A stretch of 64,000 nt of DNA from Haemophilus parahaemolyticus. GTDB taxonomy: Bacteria; Pseudomonadota; Gammaproteobacteria; Enterobacterales; Pasteurellaceae. Position numbers and translations under genes: made by a program. The stretch spans positions 1-64,000 of the forward strand of contig NZ_MUXY01000014.1 in NCBI RefSeq assembly GCF_002015035.1, read 5' to 3'. Shown here one piece after another: positions 1 through 9,609 of the stretch (position 1 is the first letter of the stretch; every line of letters starts with the position of its first letter). Below the pieces are notes generated by a model that saw only the letters and a list, made by a program, of their open reading frames with translations, was not told the origin of the DNA and did not search any database.

Positions 1-83
1 CCATTCCGAACTCAGAAGTAAAATGCCGTAATGCCGATGGTAGTGTGGGGTTTCCCCATGTGAGAGTAGGGCATCGCCAGATT
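1..83 (+). rRNA. rrf: 5S ribosomal RNA, 3' part
   Basis: The window opens inside a 5S rRNA gene. The stretch CCATTCCGAACTCAGAAG at the start and GAGAGTAGGGCATCGCCAG near base 80 match the conserved middle and 3' end of bacterial 5S rRNA. The 5' third lies outside the window. The exact 3' end (about 83) is estimated from the length of the terminal helix. A terminator follows directly, so this is the end of an rRNA operon. Confidence 0.9.
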
Positions 84-97
84 GAATTACAGCGAAA

Positions 98-139
98 GCG
101 AATAACCCCGTATCGTAAGGTACGGGGTTTTCGCTTTTT
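98..139 (+). terminator. rRNA operon terminator
   Basis: A 9-bp inverted repeat, AACCCCGTA (104-112) and TACGGGGTT (121-129), is flanked by GCGAA/TTCGC and followed by a T-rich run. It lies just after the 5S gene and fits a rho-independent terminator. Confidence 0.85.
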
Positions 140-273
140 GTCGGACTAGGCGTAAATTGTTAAAATTTTGGAAAATTCTCCTCAAATAAGCTAGTAAAAA
201 CTAGCTCAAATAGGTACAATCTTCAAGTTAAACATTATTGATTAGAATATTCTAATTCATCTATGGAGACCGT

Positions 274-1452
274 ATGTCATTCTATTTATCAGACAATCAA
301 GATCCTTGGAGTAAACCGGGTCAAAAGAAGTCTGAACAACAAAATAATGGTTCAGAACCACAAGAACCAAAGCAACAGAATAATCAACAGCCACCTGATT
401 TAGAAGAAGTATTCTCTAGTTTACTTCGTAAAATGGGTGGTAAGAAAGATCAAAATGGGAATCCTCAGCCTGCTTCTTTTGGTAAGTTTATTCCTGCCGT
501 TATTGCTTTAGCGGCAGTTATTTGGGGAGCTTCTGGTTTCTATACTGTGCAAGAGGCTGAGCGAGGTGTTGTAACGCGTTTTGGTAAGCTTAATCAAGTC
601 GTTTTACCTGGTTTAAATTGGAAGGCAACTTTTATTGATGATGTTATTCCAGTAAACATTGAACGTGTGATGGAACTCAATACAAGTGGTTCAATGCTTA
701 CGCAAGATGAAAATATGGTTCAGGTTGAAATGACCGTACAGTATCGAGTGGAAGATCCTGCGAAATATCTTTTTAGCGTGAATAATCCAAATGATAGCTT
801 GAAACAAGCAACTGATAGTGCTTTACGCTATGTTATCGGGCATATGAAAATGGATGAAATTCTTACGACAGGTCGTGCAACTGTACGCGAACAAACGTGG
901 AACACCTTGCGTGATATTATCAAAAACTATGATATGGGATTACTTATTACCGATGTAAATTTCCAATATGCTCGTCCACCTGAAGAGGTAAAAGCAGCAT
1001 TTGACGATGCGATCAAAGCTCAAGAAGATGAGCAACGTTTAATTCGTGAAGCAGAAGCCTATGCTCGTGGTAAAGAGCCTATTGCACGTGGTCAAGCACA
1101 GCGTATTATTGAGCAAGCAACCGCTTATAAAGAAAAAGTGGTGCTAGAGGCTCAAGGTGAGGTAGAACGTTTCAGCAAATTATTGCCAGAGTATAAATCT
1201 GCACCGCAACTAACCCGTGAACGTTTATATTTGCAAACGATGGAAAAAGTAATGTCGAATACACCGAAAATTGTGATGGAAGGTGGTGCAAATATCAATG
1301 TGTTACCATTGGAAAAACTGTTAGGAAATTTGACCGCTTCACAGCCTACAACGAAAGCAATTATGGCAGAGCCTGTGATTCAACAACCTGTAAAACCTAA
1401 AATTGCGGTACAAGAGCAACCACAACCAGAAATTCGTAGAGGGAGATTCTAA
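274..1452 (+). CDS. hflK: FtsH protease modulator HflK
   Basis: A 392-residue SPFH/band-7 membrane protein. With HflC it forms a periplasm-facing cage around the AAA protease FtsH in the inner membrane and modulates degradation of membrane proteins. A Gln/Asn/Pro-rich cytoplasmic N-terminus (about 1-70) precedes one transmembrane segment (about residues 70-90), then the SPFH domain, which starts with the family sequence QEAERGVVTRFGK, and a coiled-coil region rich in Ala, Glu and Arg. A GGAG-like ribosome site precedes ATG 274. The stop codon overlaps the hflC start (TAATG), so the two are translationally coupled. In E. coli the same pair follows hfq and hflX, whereas here an rRNA operon lies upstream. 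Confidence 0.96.
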   Translation: MSFYLSDNQDPWSKPGQKKSEQQNNGSEPQEPKQQNNQQPPDLEEVFSSLLRKMGGKKDQNGNPQPASFGKFIPAVIALAAVIWGASGFYTVQEAERGVVTRFGKLNQVVLPGLNWKATFIDDVIPVNIERVMELNTSGSMLTQDENMVQVEMTVQYRVEDPAKYLFSVNNPNDSLKQATDSALRYVIGHMKMDEILTTGRATVREQTWNTLRDIIKNYDMGLLITDVNFQYARPPEEVKAAFDDAIKAQEDEQRLIREAEAYARGKEPIARGQAQRIIEQATAYKEKVVLEAQGEVERFSKLLPEYKSAPQLTRERLYLQTMEKVMSNTPKIVMEGGANINVLPLEKLLGNLTASQPTTKAIMAEPVIQQPVKPKIAVQEQPQPEIRRGRF

Positions 1453-2339
1453 TGCGTAAATTATTATTGCCTGTACTGGCTGTTGTAGCATTCGTCTTAT
1501 TCCAGTCTATGACGATTGTGCCAGAAGGTGGACGCGGTATTATGTTGAGATTCAATAAAGTCCATCGTGATGCGGAGCAAAAAGTGGTGATTTACACGCC
1601 AGGCTTGCATTTTAAAGTCCCATTTATGGACAGCTTAAAAGTGCTTGATGCTCGTATTCAAACCTTAGATGGTAAAGAAGATCGTTTCGTGACCGTTGAG
1701 AAAAAAGATTTACTCGTTGATTCTTATGTAAAATGGAAAATCAGTGATTTTGGTCAATTCTATACTTCGACAGGTGGAGATTATCAAAAAGCCTCCGATC
1801 TATTACGTCGCAAGGTCAATGACCGTTTACGTTCGGAAATTGGTTCTCGTACCATTAAAGATATTGTTTCTGGTTCTCGTGGTGAATTGATGGCGGGAGC
1901 TCAAAAAGCCTTAAATTACGGGGATGATGGTGCAGAAAAATTGGGCATCAAGGTGGTAGATGTGCGTGTTAAACAGATCAACTTACCAAATGAAGTTTCA
2001 TCTTCTATTTATCAACGTATGCGTGCAGAACGTGATGCAGTAGCCCGCGAACACCGTTCACAGGGTGAAGAAAAAGCCGAATTTATCAAAGCGGAAGTAG
2101 ATAAAAAAGTCGTGTTAATTGAAGCGAATGCGAAAAAAATGGCTGAAACCTTACAAGGTGAAGGTGATGCACAGGCAGCTCGTATTTATGCGAATGCACT
2201 TGGGCAAGAGCCTGAATTTTATGCTTTCGTACGTAGTTTAAAAGCGTATGAAGCTAGCTTTGCTGAAGGCAAAACTAATATCATGATTATGAAGCCTGAG
2301 AGTGATTTCTTACGCTTTATGAAATCGCCTACAAAATAA
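1452..2339 (+). CDS. hflC: FtsH protease modulator HflC
   Basis: A 295-residue SPFH-domain partner of HflK in the inner-membrane FtsH-HflKC complex. An N-terminal signal-anchor helix (about residues 3-22) is followed by the band-7 domain (EGGRGIMLRFNKV and onward) and a helical, charged C-terminal part containing RAERDAVAREHRSQGEE, the family sequence that closes the SPFH domain. It is shorter than the E. coli protein (about 334 residues). Its ATG overlaps the hflK stop, and a strong terminator follows, so hflKC is a two-gene unit. Confidence 0.96.
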   Translation: MRKLLLPVLAVVAFVLFQSMTIVPEGGRGIMLRFNKVHRDAEQKVVIYTPGLHFKVPFMDSLKVLDARIQTLDGKEDRFVTVEKKDLLVDSYVKWKISDFGQFYTSTGGDYQKASDLLRRKVNDRLRSEIGSRTIKDIVSGSRGELMAGAQKALNYGDDGAEKLGIKVVDVRVKQINLPNEVSSSIYQRMRAERDAVAREHRSQGEEKAEFIKAEVDKKVVLIEANAKKMAETLQGEGDAQAARIYANALGQEPEFYAFVRSLKAYEASFAEGKTNIMIMKPESDFLRFMKSPTK

Positions 2340-2349
2340 TAGTATCAAT

Positions 2350-2374
2350 AAGACCCGAAATATCGGGTCTTTTT
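2350..2374 (+). terminator. hflKC terminator
   Basis: AAGACCCGA (2350-2358), a 4-nt loop and TCGGGTCTT (2363-2371) form a 9-bp stem that ends in five T residues, directly after hflC. Confidence 0.9.
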
Positions 2375-2383
2375 ACGTTTTAA

Positions 2384-3721
<1,338 letters not shown>

Positions 3722-3742
3722 TTTTTTATTGCAACTTTTAAG

Positions 3743-3766
3743 CACGGGGAGTTCCCCGTGTTTTTT
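3743..3766 (+). terminator. purA terminator
   Basis: CACGGGGA (3743-3750), a 2-nt loop and TCCCCGTG (3753-3760) are followed by six T residues, 20 bases after the purA stop. Confidence 0.92.
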
Positions 3767-3828
3767 ATTTTAAGAATTAGCAAAATTCTTTTAAAATATG
3801 CCCGCTTGTTACTATTGTATTTACGACT

Positions 3829-5049
3829 ATGACGGAACAATATATAAAAAATGTAGAAGTTTATCTGGATTATGCAACAATTCCAACCTTAAATTATTTT
3901 TATCATTTTACAGAAAATAAAGATGATATTGCAACAATCAGATTATTTGGACTAGGACGTTTCAATATTTCTAAAAGTATTATTGAATCGTATCCAGAAG
4001 GAATTATTCGTTATTGTCCAATTATTTTTGAGGATCAAACAGCGTTTCAGCAATTATTTATTACGCTTTTGACTGAGGATAGTTTTTGTCAGTATCGATT
4101 TAACTTCCATATAAATTTATTCCATTCTTGGAAGATGCTCATTCCTTTATTACATATAATTTGGCAATTTAAGCATAAGGTACTAGATATAAAGCTTAAT
4201 TTCTATGATGATGGTTCAGAAGGGTTGGTAACGCTTTCTAAAATAGAACAAAACTATTCTAGTGAAATCTTACAAAAGATTATTGATATAGATAGTCAAT
4301 CGTTTTATGCGGATAAACTTTCATTTTTAGATGAAGATATTGCTCGGTATTTATGGAATTCACTTTTTGAATCACATTATTATTTATTGAATGATTTTCT
4401 TTTGAAAAATGAAAAGTTATCTTTGTTAAAGAATAGTATAAAGTATTGCCATATTATGGACTTAGAAAGATATCTCCAATTTACTCAAGAAGAAAAAGAC
4501 TTTTTTAATGAATTATTAGGGATTAATATTCAATCTTTAGAAGATAAAATAAAAATCTTTCAACAAAAAAAGACCTTTATATTTACTGGTACAACAATTT
4601 TCTCTCTACCAAAAGAGGAAGAAGAGACATTATATCGTTTACATCTTAATGCAATATTAAATTATATTCATCCTAACGGAAAATATTTTATCGGTGATGG
4701 GTTTACTTTGGTCATTAAAGGTCATCCTCATCAAAAAGAGATGAATTCAAGATTAGAAAAGAGTTTCGAAAAAGCAGTAATGTTACCAGATAATATACCT
4801 TTCGAAATTCTTTATCTTATTGGTTGTAAACCAGATAAAATTGGTGGTTTTGTGAGTACGAGTTATTTTTCTTGCGATAAAAAGAATATTGCTGACTTAC
4901 TTTTTATTTCAGCCAGACAGGAGGAGGTAAGAAAAAATGATTATTTATTTAATATTCAGTATCAGTTAAGGGATATGATGATTAAGACGGGTTTCATCCA
5001 AGAAGAAAAAACGCATTTTTATTCAGATATTCCTATTTTTATTTCTTAA
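3829..5049 (+). CDS. GT80-family sialyltransferase (CMP-Neu5Ac dependent)
   Basis: A 406-residue protein that I recognise as a GT80 sialyltransferase, the family of Pasteurella multocida PmST1. Such enzymes transfer sialic acid from CMP-Neu5Ac to galactosides on lipooligosaccharide or capsule, at the cytoplasmic face. The N-terminus VYLDYATIPTLN matches the start of the PmST1 first domain. The catalytic acid motif YDDGS is at 126-130, FTGTT at 252-256 and the CMP-binding KGHP at 297-300. PFEILYLIGCKPDKIGG (324-340) holds the conserved Glu 326. Of the two adjacent serines that bind the phosphate in PmST1, the first aligns with Ser 343 and the second with Thr 344. There is no signal peptide and no clear ribosome site. 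The gene is visibly more AT-rich than its neighbours and stands alone between terminators. Linkage specificity (alpha-2,3 or alpha-2,6) cannot be read from the sequence. Confidence 0.88.
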   Translation: MTEQYIKNVEVYLDYATIPTLNYFYHFTENKDDIATIRLFGLGRFNISKSIIESYPEGIIRYCPIIFEDQTAFQQLFITLLTEDSFCQYRFNFHINLFHSWKMLIPLLHIIWQFKHKVLDIKLNFYDDGSEGLVTLSKIEQNYSSEILQKIIDIDSQSFYADKLSFLDEDIARYLWNSLFESHYYLLNDFLLKNEKLSLLKNSIKYCHIMDLERYLQFTQEEKDFFNELLGINIQSLEDKIKIFQQKKTFIFTGTTIFSLPKEEEETLYRLHLNAILNYIHPNGKYFIGDGFTLVIKGHPHQKEMNSRLEKSFEKAVMLPDNIPFEILYLIGCKPDKIGGFVSTSYFSCDKKNIADLLFISARQEEVRKNDYLFNIQYQLRDMMIKTGFIQEEKTHFYSDIPIFIS

Positions 5050-5061
5050 CGTATTTTTTAA

Positions 5062-5093
5062 AAAAGCCAAAGAGTTTTTCCCTTTGGCTTTTT
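5062..5093. terminator. Bidirectional terminator between the sialyltransferase gene and fur
   Basis: AAAAGCCAAAG (5062-5072) pairs with CTTTGGCTTTT (5082-5092). A-rich and T-rich flanks sit on both sides, so it can end the convergent sialyltransferase and fur transcripts. Confidence 0.88.
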
Positions 5094-5107
5094 AAGTATA
5101 TAAGAGA

Positions 5108-5554
5108 TTATTTCTTCTCTTTCGTCTCACAATGACTAATATCTTGGCAATTACCGTAAAGATATAAACTATGAGTTGCGAGTTTCATACCGTGTTTCTC
5201 ACTGATTTCGCGTTGGCGACGTTCAATATCAGGATCTTTGAATTCAAACACTTTACCGCAATCCATACAGATAATATGGTCGTGATCCTGTTCGATATTC
5301 AACTCAAACACGGCTTTATTGGCATCAAAGTTATGACGAACCAAAATACCCGCTTCTTCAAATTGATTTAATACTCGATAAACGGTCGCTAAACCAATAT
5401 CAGATTCTTTTTCAAGCAGTAGCTTGTAGATATCTTCTGCTGAGAAATGTTGCATCTGTTCACGAGTTTCTTGCATTAACGCAAGAATAGTTAAGCGTGG
5501 TTCAGTGACTTTTAAACCAACACTTTTCAGTAATTTAATATTTTCATCAGACAT
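5108..5554 (-). CDS. fur: Ferric uptake regulator Fur
   Basis: An Fe2+-responsive DNA-binding repressor. A winged-helix N-terminal domain (VTEPRLTILALM onward, with the recognition region GLATVYRVLNQF) is followed by a dimerisation and metal-binding domain with HDHIICMDCGKVFEF and a second Cys pair near the C-terminus (GNCQDISHC). ATG 5554 gives 148 residues, the same length as E. coli Fur, and has AAGGTG six bases upstream. A GTG at 5563 is a possible alternative start. It is the last gene of ybfE-fldA-fur, an order also seen in enterobacteria. Confidence 0.96.
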   Translation of the reverse strand: MSDENIKLLKSVGLKVTEPRLTILALMQETREQMQHFSAEDIYKLLLEKESDIGLATVYRVLNQFEEAGILVRHNFDANKAVFELNIEQDHDHIICMDCGKVFEFKDPDIERRQREISEKHGMKLATHSLYLYGNCQDISHCETKEKK

Positions 5555-5601
5555 CACTGTCACCTTTTGTCCTCATTCAATGTTATTTCTATATTCAATT
5601 A

Positions 5602-6126
5602 TTAGGCTAATTGGTCTAAACACATCTCTTCATTAAGCTGTTTACACCAAGCTTTTACACGGCCTTCGGTTAATTCAGGCTGTCTATCTTCATCAATGCA
5701 TAAACCTACAAAAGTTTCATCATCAATGACTGCTTGTGAGCTTTCGAAGTTATAGCCTTCTGTTGACCAGTGCCCGACAATGACTGCACCATTTTCTTCT
5801 ACGATGTCACGGATTGTGCCCATTGCATCACAGAAATATTCCGCGTAATCTTCTTGGTCACCGCAACCGAAAATACCGATAACTTTGCCTGTAAAATCAA
5901 TTTCTTTCAAGGTTGGCATAAAATCATCCCAGTCTGCTTGAGATTCGCCGTAATACCAAGTTGGGATACCGAATAATAAGAAATCATAGGCTTCAATATC
6001 TTCTTTCGTACTTTTTGCAATGTCACGAATATCGATTAAATTTGCACCAATCTCTTTTTGAATCATCTTAGAGATGTTTTCTGTATTACCTGTATCGCTA
6101 CCGTAGAATAAACCTACTACTGCCAT
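5602..6126 (-). CDS. fldA: Flavodoxin I (long-chain)
   Basis: A small FMN-binding electron carrier of 174 residues that feeds electrons to radical-SAM and reductive enzymes. One likely client here is IspG, encoded elsewhere in this window. The phosphate-binding loop is GLFYGSDTGNTENI (residues 5-18). The FMN-stacking loops are TWYYGESQADWDDF and GCGDQEDYAEYFCDA, and the second of these continues into the long-chain insertion. It lies 9 bases downstream of ybfE and about 50 bases upstream of fur on the same strand, consistent with co-transcription of iron-linked functions. Confidence 0.96.
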   Translation of the reverse strand: MAVVGLFYGSDTGNTENISKMIQKEIGANLIDIRDIAKSTKEDIEAYDFLLFGIPTWYYGESQADWDDFMPTLKEIDFTGKVIGIFGCGDQEDYAEYFCDAMGTIRDIVEENGAVIVGHWSTEGYNFESSQAVIDDETFVGLCIDEDRQPELTEGRVKAWCKQLNEEMCLDQLA

Positions 6127-6135
6127 ATTAATTAC

Positions 6136-6429
6136 CTACCTGTTATCGTTATCAGCAAGATTGCCGACATAATCATTTAAAATATATTCAATCAGTTGTC
6201 CGCGAGTGATATTGCGTTGGCTCGCTTCATCTTCAAGTCGTTGCACTAAATCAGCATGCAATTTTAGCTCCACGCGTCTTAACCCAGATGAGCGATCGCG
6301 TTTAAGTTGATTGCGTTTGTTTATGCGAATTTGTTGTTCTCGACTTAAAGGATTTGTGCGTGGTCGCCCAACTTTTGGCACGCTTGCGAACAAATCAAGG
6401 GTGATACAATCTGCGTCCTGTTTTGCCAT
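6136..6429 (-). CDS. ybfE: LexA-regulated protein YbfE family
   Basis: A 97-residue basic protein of the YbfE family, named for LexA control in E. coli, with unknown molecular function. The C-terminal part (RRVELKLHADLVQRLEDEA, then TRGQLIEYILNDYV) looks like a ribbon-helix-helix DNA-binding fold, which is an inference. The first 45 residues are Arg/Lys rich and include VGRPRTNPLSREQQ. It is the first gene of the ybfE-fldA-fur unit. I see no clear LexA box in the 150 bases upstream. Confidence 0.88.
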   Translation of the reverse strand: MAKQDADCITLDLFASVPKVGRPRTNPLSREQQIRINKRNQLKRDRSSGLRRVELKLHADLVQRLEDEASQRNITRGQLIEYILNDYVGNLADNDNR

Positions 6430-6465
6430 AATGTTCCAACCGTGGGCTTTAGCTTCTTTGTTCTT

Positions 6466-6493
6466 TATATACTTTACTAAGTGAGAATGATAA
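6466..6493 (-). promoter_or_regulatory. Candidate promoter of ybfE-fldA-fur
   Basis: Read on the minus strand, TTATCA (6488-6493) and TATATA (6466-6471) are separated by 16 bases, a reasonable sigma-70 promoter. The -35 region overlaps GAGAATGATAA on the plus strand, which matches 10 of 11 bases of the first part of the 19-bp Fur consensus. The other half is poor, so autoregulation by Fur is only a possibility. Confidence 0.5.
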
Positions 6494-6579
6494 GCTACTG
6501 AGTAAGGCGGTACTATACCATATTATTCGGGTATTTTAAAAGAATAAGCCACAAAATCTGATGCTTATCTCGCCAATTA

Positions 6580-7347
6580 TTATGTGCTTTCTGATTGGCA
6601 AATTTTTAACGTTTCTTCAATCAATTGCAACGCAATCGTGCCTTTGGGCGGAAGTTCAGGTAAAGGCTTATCTGCATCAAACCATCTCGCATCGGAAATT
6701 TCTTCCTCTTGCAAACGAATTTCTCCGCTTTCATAATCTGCTAAAAAACCTAACATTAACGAATTGGGGAATGACCACGGTTGACTACCAAAATAGCGAA
6801 TGTTTTTAATTTTTAGACCGCTTTCCTCAAATACCTCACGTTCAGCCGCTTGTTCAGCCGTTTCGCCTGCTTCAATAAAGCCTGCTAAGGTGGTGTAAAT
6901 TGAGCCCTTATGACGCTGGTGATTTGCCAATAAAATCTGTTTGCCACGACGTACAGCCACAATAATACTTGGGCTTAAAACAGGATAGAAATGCTGGTTA
7001 CAATTCGGGCAAATCATTGCAATTTCTTTCTCTGATAGCACATTTTTTGTACCGCATTTTCCACAAAATTGATGTGTTTCAAGGAAATGATTTAACGCCA
7101 CCGCACGGTGTATTGCAAATGTCTCTTCCATCGGTCGAGCAATTTGTGTGCGTAAAAATACGAAATCCCAACGGCTTAAGTCTGCTTCTGTTGCTTGCAC
7201 TAAATTCAACGGAAAACCTTTATATTCGCCAATTTTTACGCTTTTTCGACCGCTTGTACCGATCTCTTCCACCGTACCAAAGGGTAATTCATTGTTAATG
7301 AGAGCAATTTCAAAATGGTTCACGATTGCCCAGTATGATTGGTTCAT
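6580..7347 (-). CDS. nudC: NAD(+) diphosphatase / NAD-capped RNA hydrolase NudC
   Basis: A Nudix hydrolase of 255 residues that cleaves NADH to NMNH and AMP; in E. coli it also removes NAD caps from RNA. A four-cysteine zinc ribbon is visible (Cys 95, 98, 113 and 116). The Nudix box runs from Gly 156 to Leu 178 and fits GX5EX7REUXEEXGU exactly. The NudC-specific SQPWSFPNS follows at 188-196. It lies 14 bases downstream of rluE on the same strand and may be co-transcribed with fxsA-rluE. Its 3' end runs into the ybfE upstream region. Confidence 0.95.
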   Translation of the reverse strand: MNQSYWAIVNHFEIALINNELPFGTVEEIGTSGRKSVKIGEYKGFPLNLVQATEADLSRWDFVFLRTQIARPMEETFAIHRAVALNHFLETHQFCGKCGTKNVLSEKEIAMICPNCNQHFYPVLSPSIIVAVRRGKQILLANHQRHKGSIYTTLAGFIEAGETAEQAAEREVFEESGLKIKNIRYFGSQPWSFPNSLMLGFLADYESGEIRLQEEEISDARWFDADKPLPELPPKGTIALQLIEETLKICQSEST

Positions 7348-7361
7348 TTTAAATTCCTTAT

Positions 7362-8066
7362 TTAAAAGTTCCTCTCTTTGCTAAAGAGATAGGATTTATT
7401 CAACTTCAATTGTTCAAACAACCTCGCCTTTTCTTCCTCCGTTAAAATCTTATATTTTCCCGTTTCTAATCCATTTAATTTAAATTCTCCTAATCCTACA
7501 CGAATTAAGCGTAATGTGGGGAATCCTACGTGAGCGGTCATTCGGCGGACTTGACGATTTTTGCCTTCGCTGATTTTTAGTTCTAACCACGCAGTCGGGA
7601 TATTTTTTCGTTCACGGATTTTCGGGGCGGTTGCCCACTCAAAATTTGGGGTGTTAATTAGCTTAGCTTTTGCAGGTTTTGTTCGCCCATCTTTTAATTC
7701 TATGCCTTGTTGCAGTTGGTGGATTGCTTCTGCAGTTGGGATATTGTCTACCTGCACCCAGTAGGTTTTCTCTTTCTCAAATTTAGGATGAGCCAAACGG
7801 TGCTGAATTTCACCGTGATTCGTGAGTAAGAGTAAGCCTTCACTATCGCGATCTAAACGACCAACGGGGTAAACGTTCGGAATATCAATAAAATCCTTCA
7901 ATGTTTGTCGTCCTTGTTCATCGGTAAATTGGCAAAGCACATCATAAGGTTTATTGAAAAGCATCACGACGGTTTCATCAAAACTTGGTGAGGGAACAAG
8001 CGGTCGTTTTTTGGCTTTTGTTTGTAAAGTGGGGTTGCGGTTAAATAACTTTCTTTTAAACATCAT
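7362..8066 (-). CDS. rluE: 23S rRNA pseudouridine synthase, RsuA family, RluE-like
   Basis: A 234-residue RsuA/RluB/E/F-family pseudouridine synthase. [18 protein letters not shown] carries the catalytic Asp in the family RLD motif, and [21 protein letters not shown] is the second conserved motif. It lacks an N-terminal S4 domain: the enzyme fold starts at about residue 30 after a short basic leader. That architecture fits RluE (23S U2457) better than RsuA or RluB, which carry S4, so the exact target is an inference. The start overlaps the fxsA stop by a few bases. The last codons contain the 17-bp palindrome at 7373-7389. Confidence 0.88.
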   Translation of the reverse strand: MMFKRKLFNRNPTLQTKAKKRPLVPSPSFDETVVMLFNKPYDVLCQFTDEQGRQTLKDFIDIPNVYPVGRLDRDSEGLLLLTNHGEIQHRLAHPKFEKEKTYWVQVDNIPTAEAIHQLQQGIELKDGRTKPAKAKLINTPNFEWATAPKIRERKNIPTAWLELKISEGKNRQVRRMTAHVGFPTLRLIRVGLGEFKLNGLETGKYKILTEEEKARLFEQLKLNKSYLFSKERNF

Positions 8067-8533
8067 TTAACCCACTTATCTGGATCTTGCTGACGCTCAA
8101 ATTCAGCATCAAACACGGTATCATCTTTTGCTTGGTAAGCGGTCTGATTTGCGCTGAAATTGACAAATTGAAAGCGTTTTTTCAACATATTCAAGCCCCA
8201 TAATTTAATCAGTTTACGCGTAAACGGCAGAACGCATAAAATCGCTAACATATCGCTAATAAAGCCAGGAATAATGAGCAAAATACCTGCAATAATAAAG
8301 AGCACGGAGTTGATTACCGCATCAGCTGGGAGTTTGCCTTGAGCTAAGTCTTGGCGGATTGAAATCATGGCGTATAGCCCACGTAGTTTCACTAGCCAAA
8401 CGCCAAGCACAGAAATGGCTATTAGCAAGAAAATAGTAGGGAAAACGCCGAGCGCAGCACTCACGCTGACTAAAAGCGAGAGCTCGCAATAGATATAAAG
8501 AATCAAAGCAAAAAAGATGATAAGTAACGGCAT
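8063..8533 (-). CDS. fxsA: Inner-membrane protein FxsA family
   Basis: A 156-residue FxsA-family protein. In E. coli, extra FxsA relieves exclusion of phage T7 by the F factor; its normal role is unknown. The N-terminal two thirds are hydrophobic with about three membrane segments ([17 protein letters not shown]; the region around [12 protein letters not shown]; and [20 protein letters not shown]), and the tail is soluble. The start at 8533 is chosen because AAGGAAG lies just upstream and the protein then has family length; an upstream ATG at 8605 would add 24 unlikely residues. The stop overlaps the rluE start. Confidence 0.88.
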   Translation of the reverse strand: MPLLIIFFALILYIYCELSLLVSVSAALGVFPTIFLLIAISVLGVWLVKLRGLYAMISIRQDLAQGKLPADAVINSVLFIIAGILLIIPGFISDMLAILCVLPFTRKLIKLWGLNMLKKRFQFVNFSANQTAYQAKDDTVFDAEFERQQDPDKWVK

Positions 8534-8615
8534 AAGCTTCCTTATTTTTGCGTGAAGGTGGAAAATAGTGTATTTTAATCGCCTTATATTATTTAGTCGA
8601 TACAAAAGGTCTAAT

Positions 8616-8861
8616 ATGACAGAATTAACCGCAGATCAAACCTTAGATACGCTAGGTTTGCGTTGCCCAGAACCAGTAATGCTTACACGCAAAACTGTAC
8701 GTCATATGAACGAGGGCGAAATTTTACACATTATTGCGGACGACCCCGCCACCACGCGTGATATTCCGAGTTTCTGCGAATTTATGGAGCATCAACTACT
8801 AAAAAGTGAAACTGGCGTTGCTCCTTACCATTACTGGCTGAAAAAAGGCTTAGCAAAATAA
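8616..8861 (+). CDS. tusA: Sulfurtransferase TusA
   Basis: An 81-residue SirA/TusA sulfur carrier. It accepts persulfide sulfur from IscS and passes it to TusBCD for 2-thiolation of the tRNA wobble uridine. The motif LGLRCPEP with the active Cys is near residue 19. ATG 8616 gives exactly the E. coli TusA length and begins [11 protein letters not shown]; the in-frame codon at 8568 would add 16 unlikely residues. It starts divergently from fxsA and lies nine bases upstream of ytjB, so the pair is probably one operon. Confidence 0.93.
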   Translation: MTELTADQTLDTLGLRCPEPVMLTRKTVRHMNEGEILHIIADDPATTRDIPSFCEFMEHQLLKSETGVAPYHYWLKKGLAK

Positions 8862-8870
8862 GGCTTAATT

Positions 8871-9518
8871 ATGTATTTTTCTCGCGAAAAATTAACCAAA
8901 ACGCTGGTGTTTATTTTCACGCTAGCCTTTTGTGTAGCAACTATTAGTGTGATTTTAAATGGCGTGAATCAATTTAAAGTGGGCTCGCAATTAGCGAGCA
9001 TTAGCCAAGTTTCTAACCTTGCTCACGTATTAGTGCGACAGCAAGCGAACTTGTTTTCATTGATGTTGATGAAAAATATCAAAACCGATGAGTTGGTTGA
9101 GGCTTTGGATAGTTTCTCAAAAGAAGAGTTTGTTTTAGATGCGAATCTTTATTCTGCCTCGGGGGAATTGCTTGCTCAGAGTAAGCATTCGATAGCATTG
9201 AAAGAACGCATTGAGCAAAAAAATACCCAGCAAATTGTGGAACCAATTTTTGCTAAACAAGCACTAGTTGGATTTTTACGAGTAACTTTTGATGCTCAAT
9301 ATGAAGATGGTATGCAGGTGAAAGTAAATAAATTATTCCAACAACTTTATGGCGAGTTGATTATTTTAGTGCTGACTGGCGTGCTATTTTCTGCCACGAT
9401 TTTTTATTACTTACGCCGAAAAACCCCACACGTGAGAACAGTTCGTAAGCCTGAGGCAACGAACTTAAAATCGCAAGCACAACGCTTTCATTCCAAAAGG
9501 CGGAATTTTAGGCGTTAA
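8871..9518 (+). CDS. YtjB/SMP-family membrane protein
   Basis: A 215-residue protein resembling the YtjB (SMP_2) family of gamma-proteobacteria, function unknown. Two hydrophobic segments are visible, at about residues 10-30 and 158-178, with a periplasmic domain of about 125 residues between them that resembles a small sensor-like fold. The last 35 residues are cytoplasmic and strongly basic (SKRRNFRR end). It follows tusA by nine bases. I see no catalytic motif. Confidence 0.75.
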   Translation: MYFSREKLTKTLVFIFTLAFCVATISVILNGVNQFKVGSQLASISQVSNLAHVLVRQQANLFSLMLMKNIKTDELVEALDSFSKEEFVLDANLYSASGELLAQSKHSIALKERIEQKNTQQIVEPIFAKQALVGFLRVTFDAQYEDGMQVKVNKLFQQLYGELIILVLTGVLFSATIFYYLRRKTPHVRTVRKPEATNLKSQAQRFHSKRRNFRR

Positions 9519-9609
9519 AAAATCATTAAGCATAAATGGGTTTAACTATGAGAAATGGCGAGACTATGATATAGTTATCGCCATTTTGATTATGGGTAAA
9601 TTAGAAATT

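Noticed and set aside
189..206. AGCTAGT/ACTAGCT hairpin upstream of hflK
   Set aside because: The 7-bp AT-rich stem has no T-run and no match to a known operator; it may be chance in an AT-rich leader.
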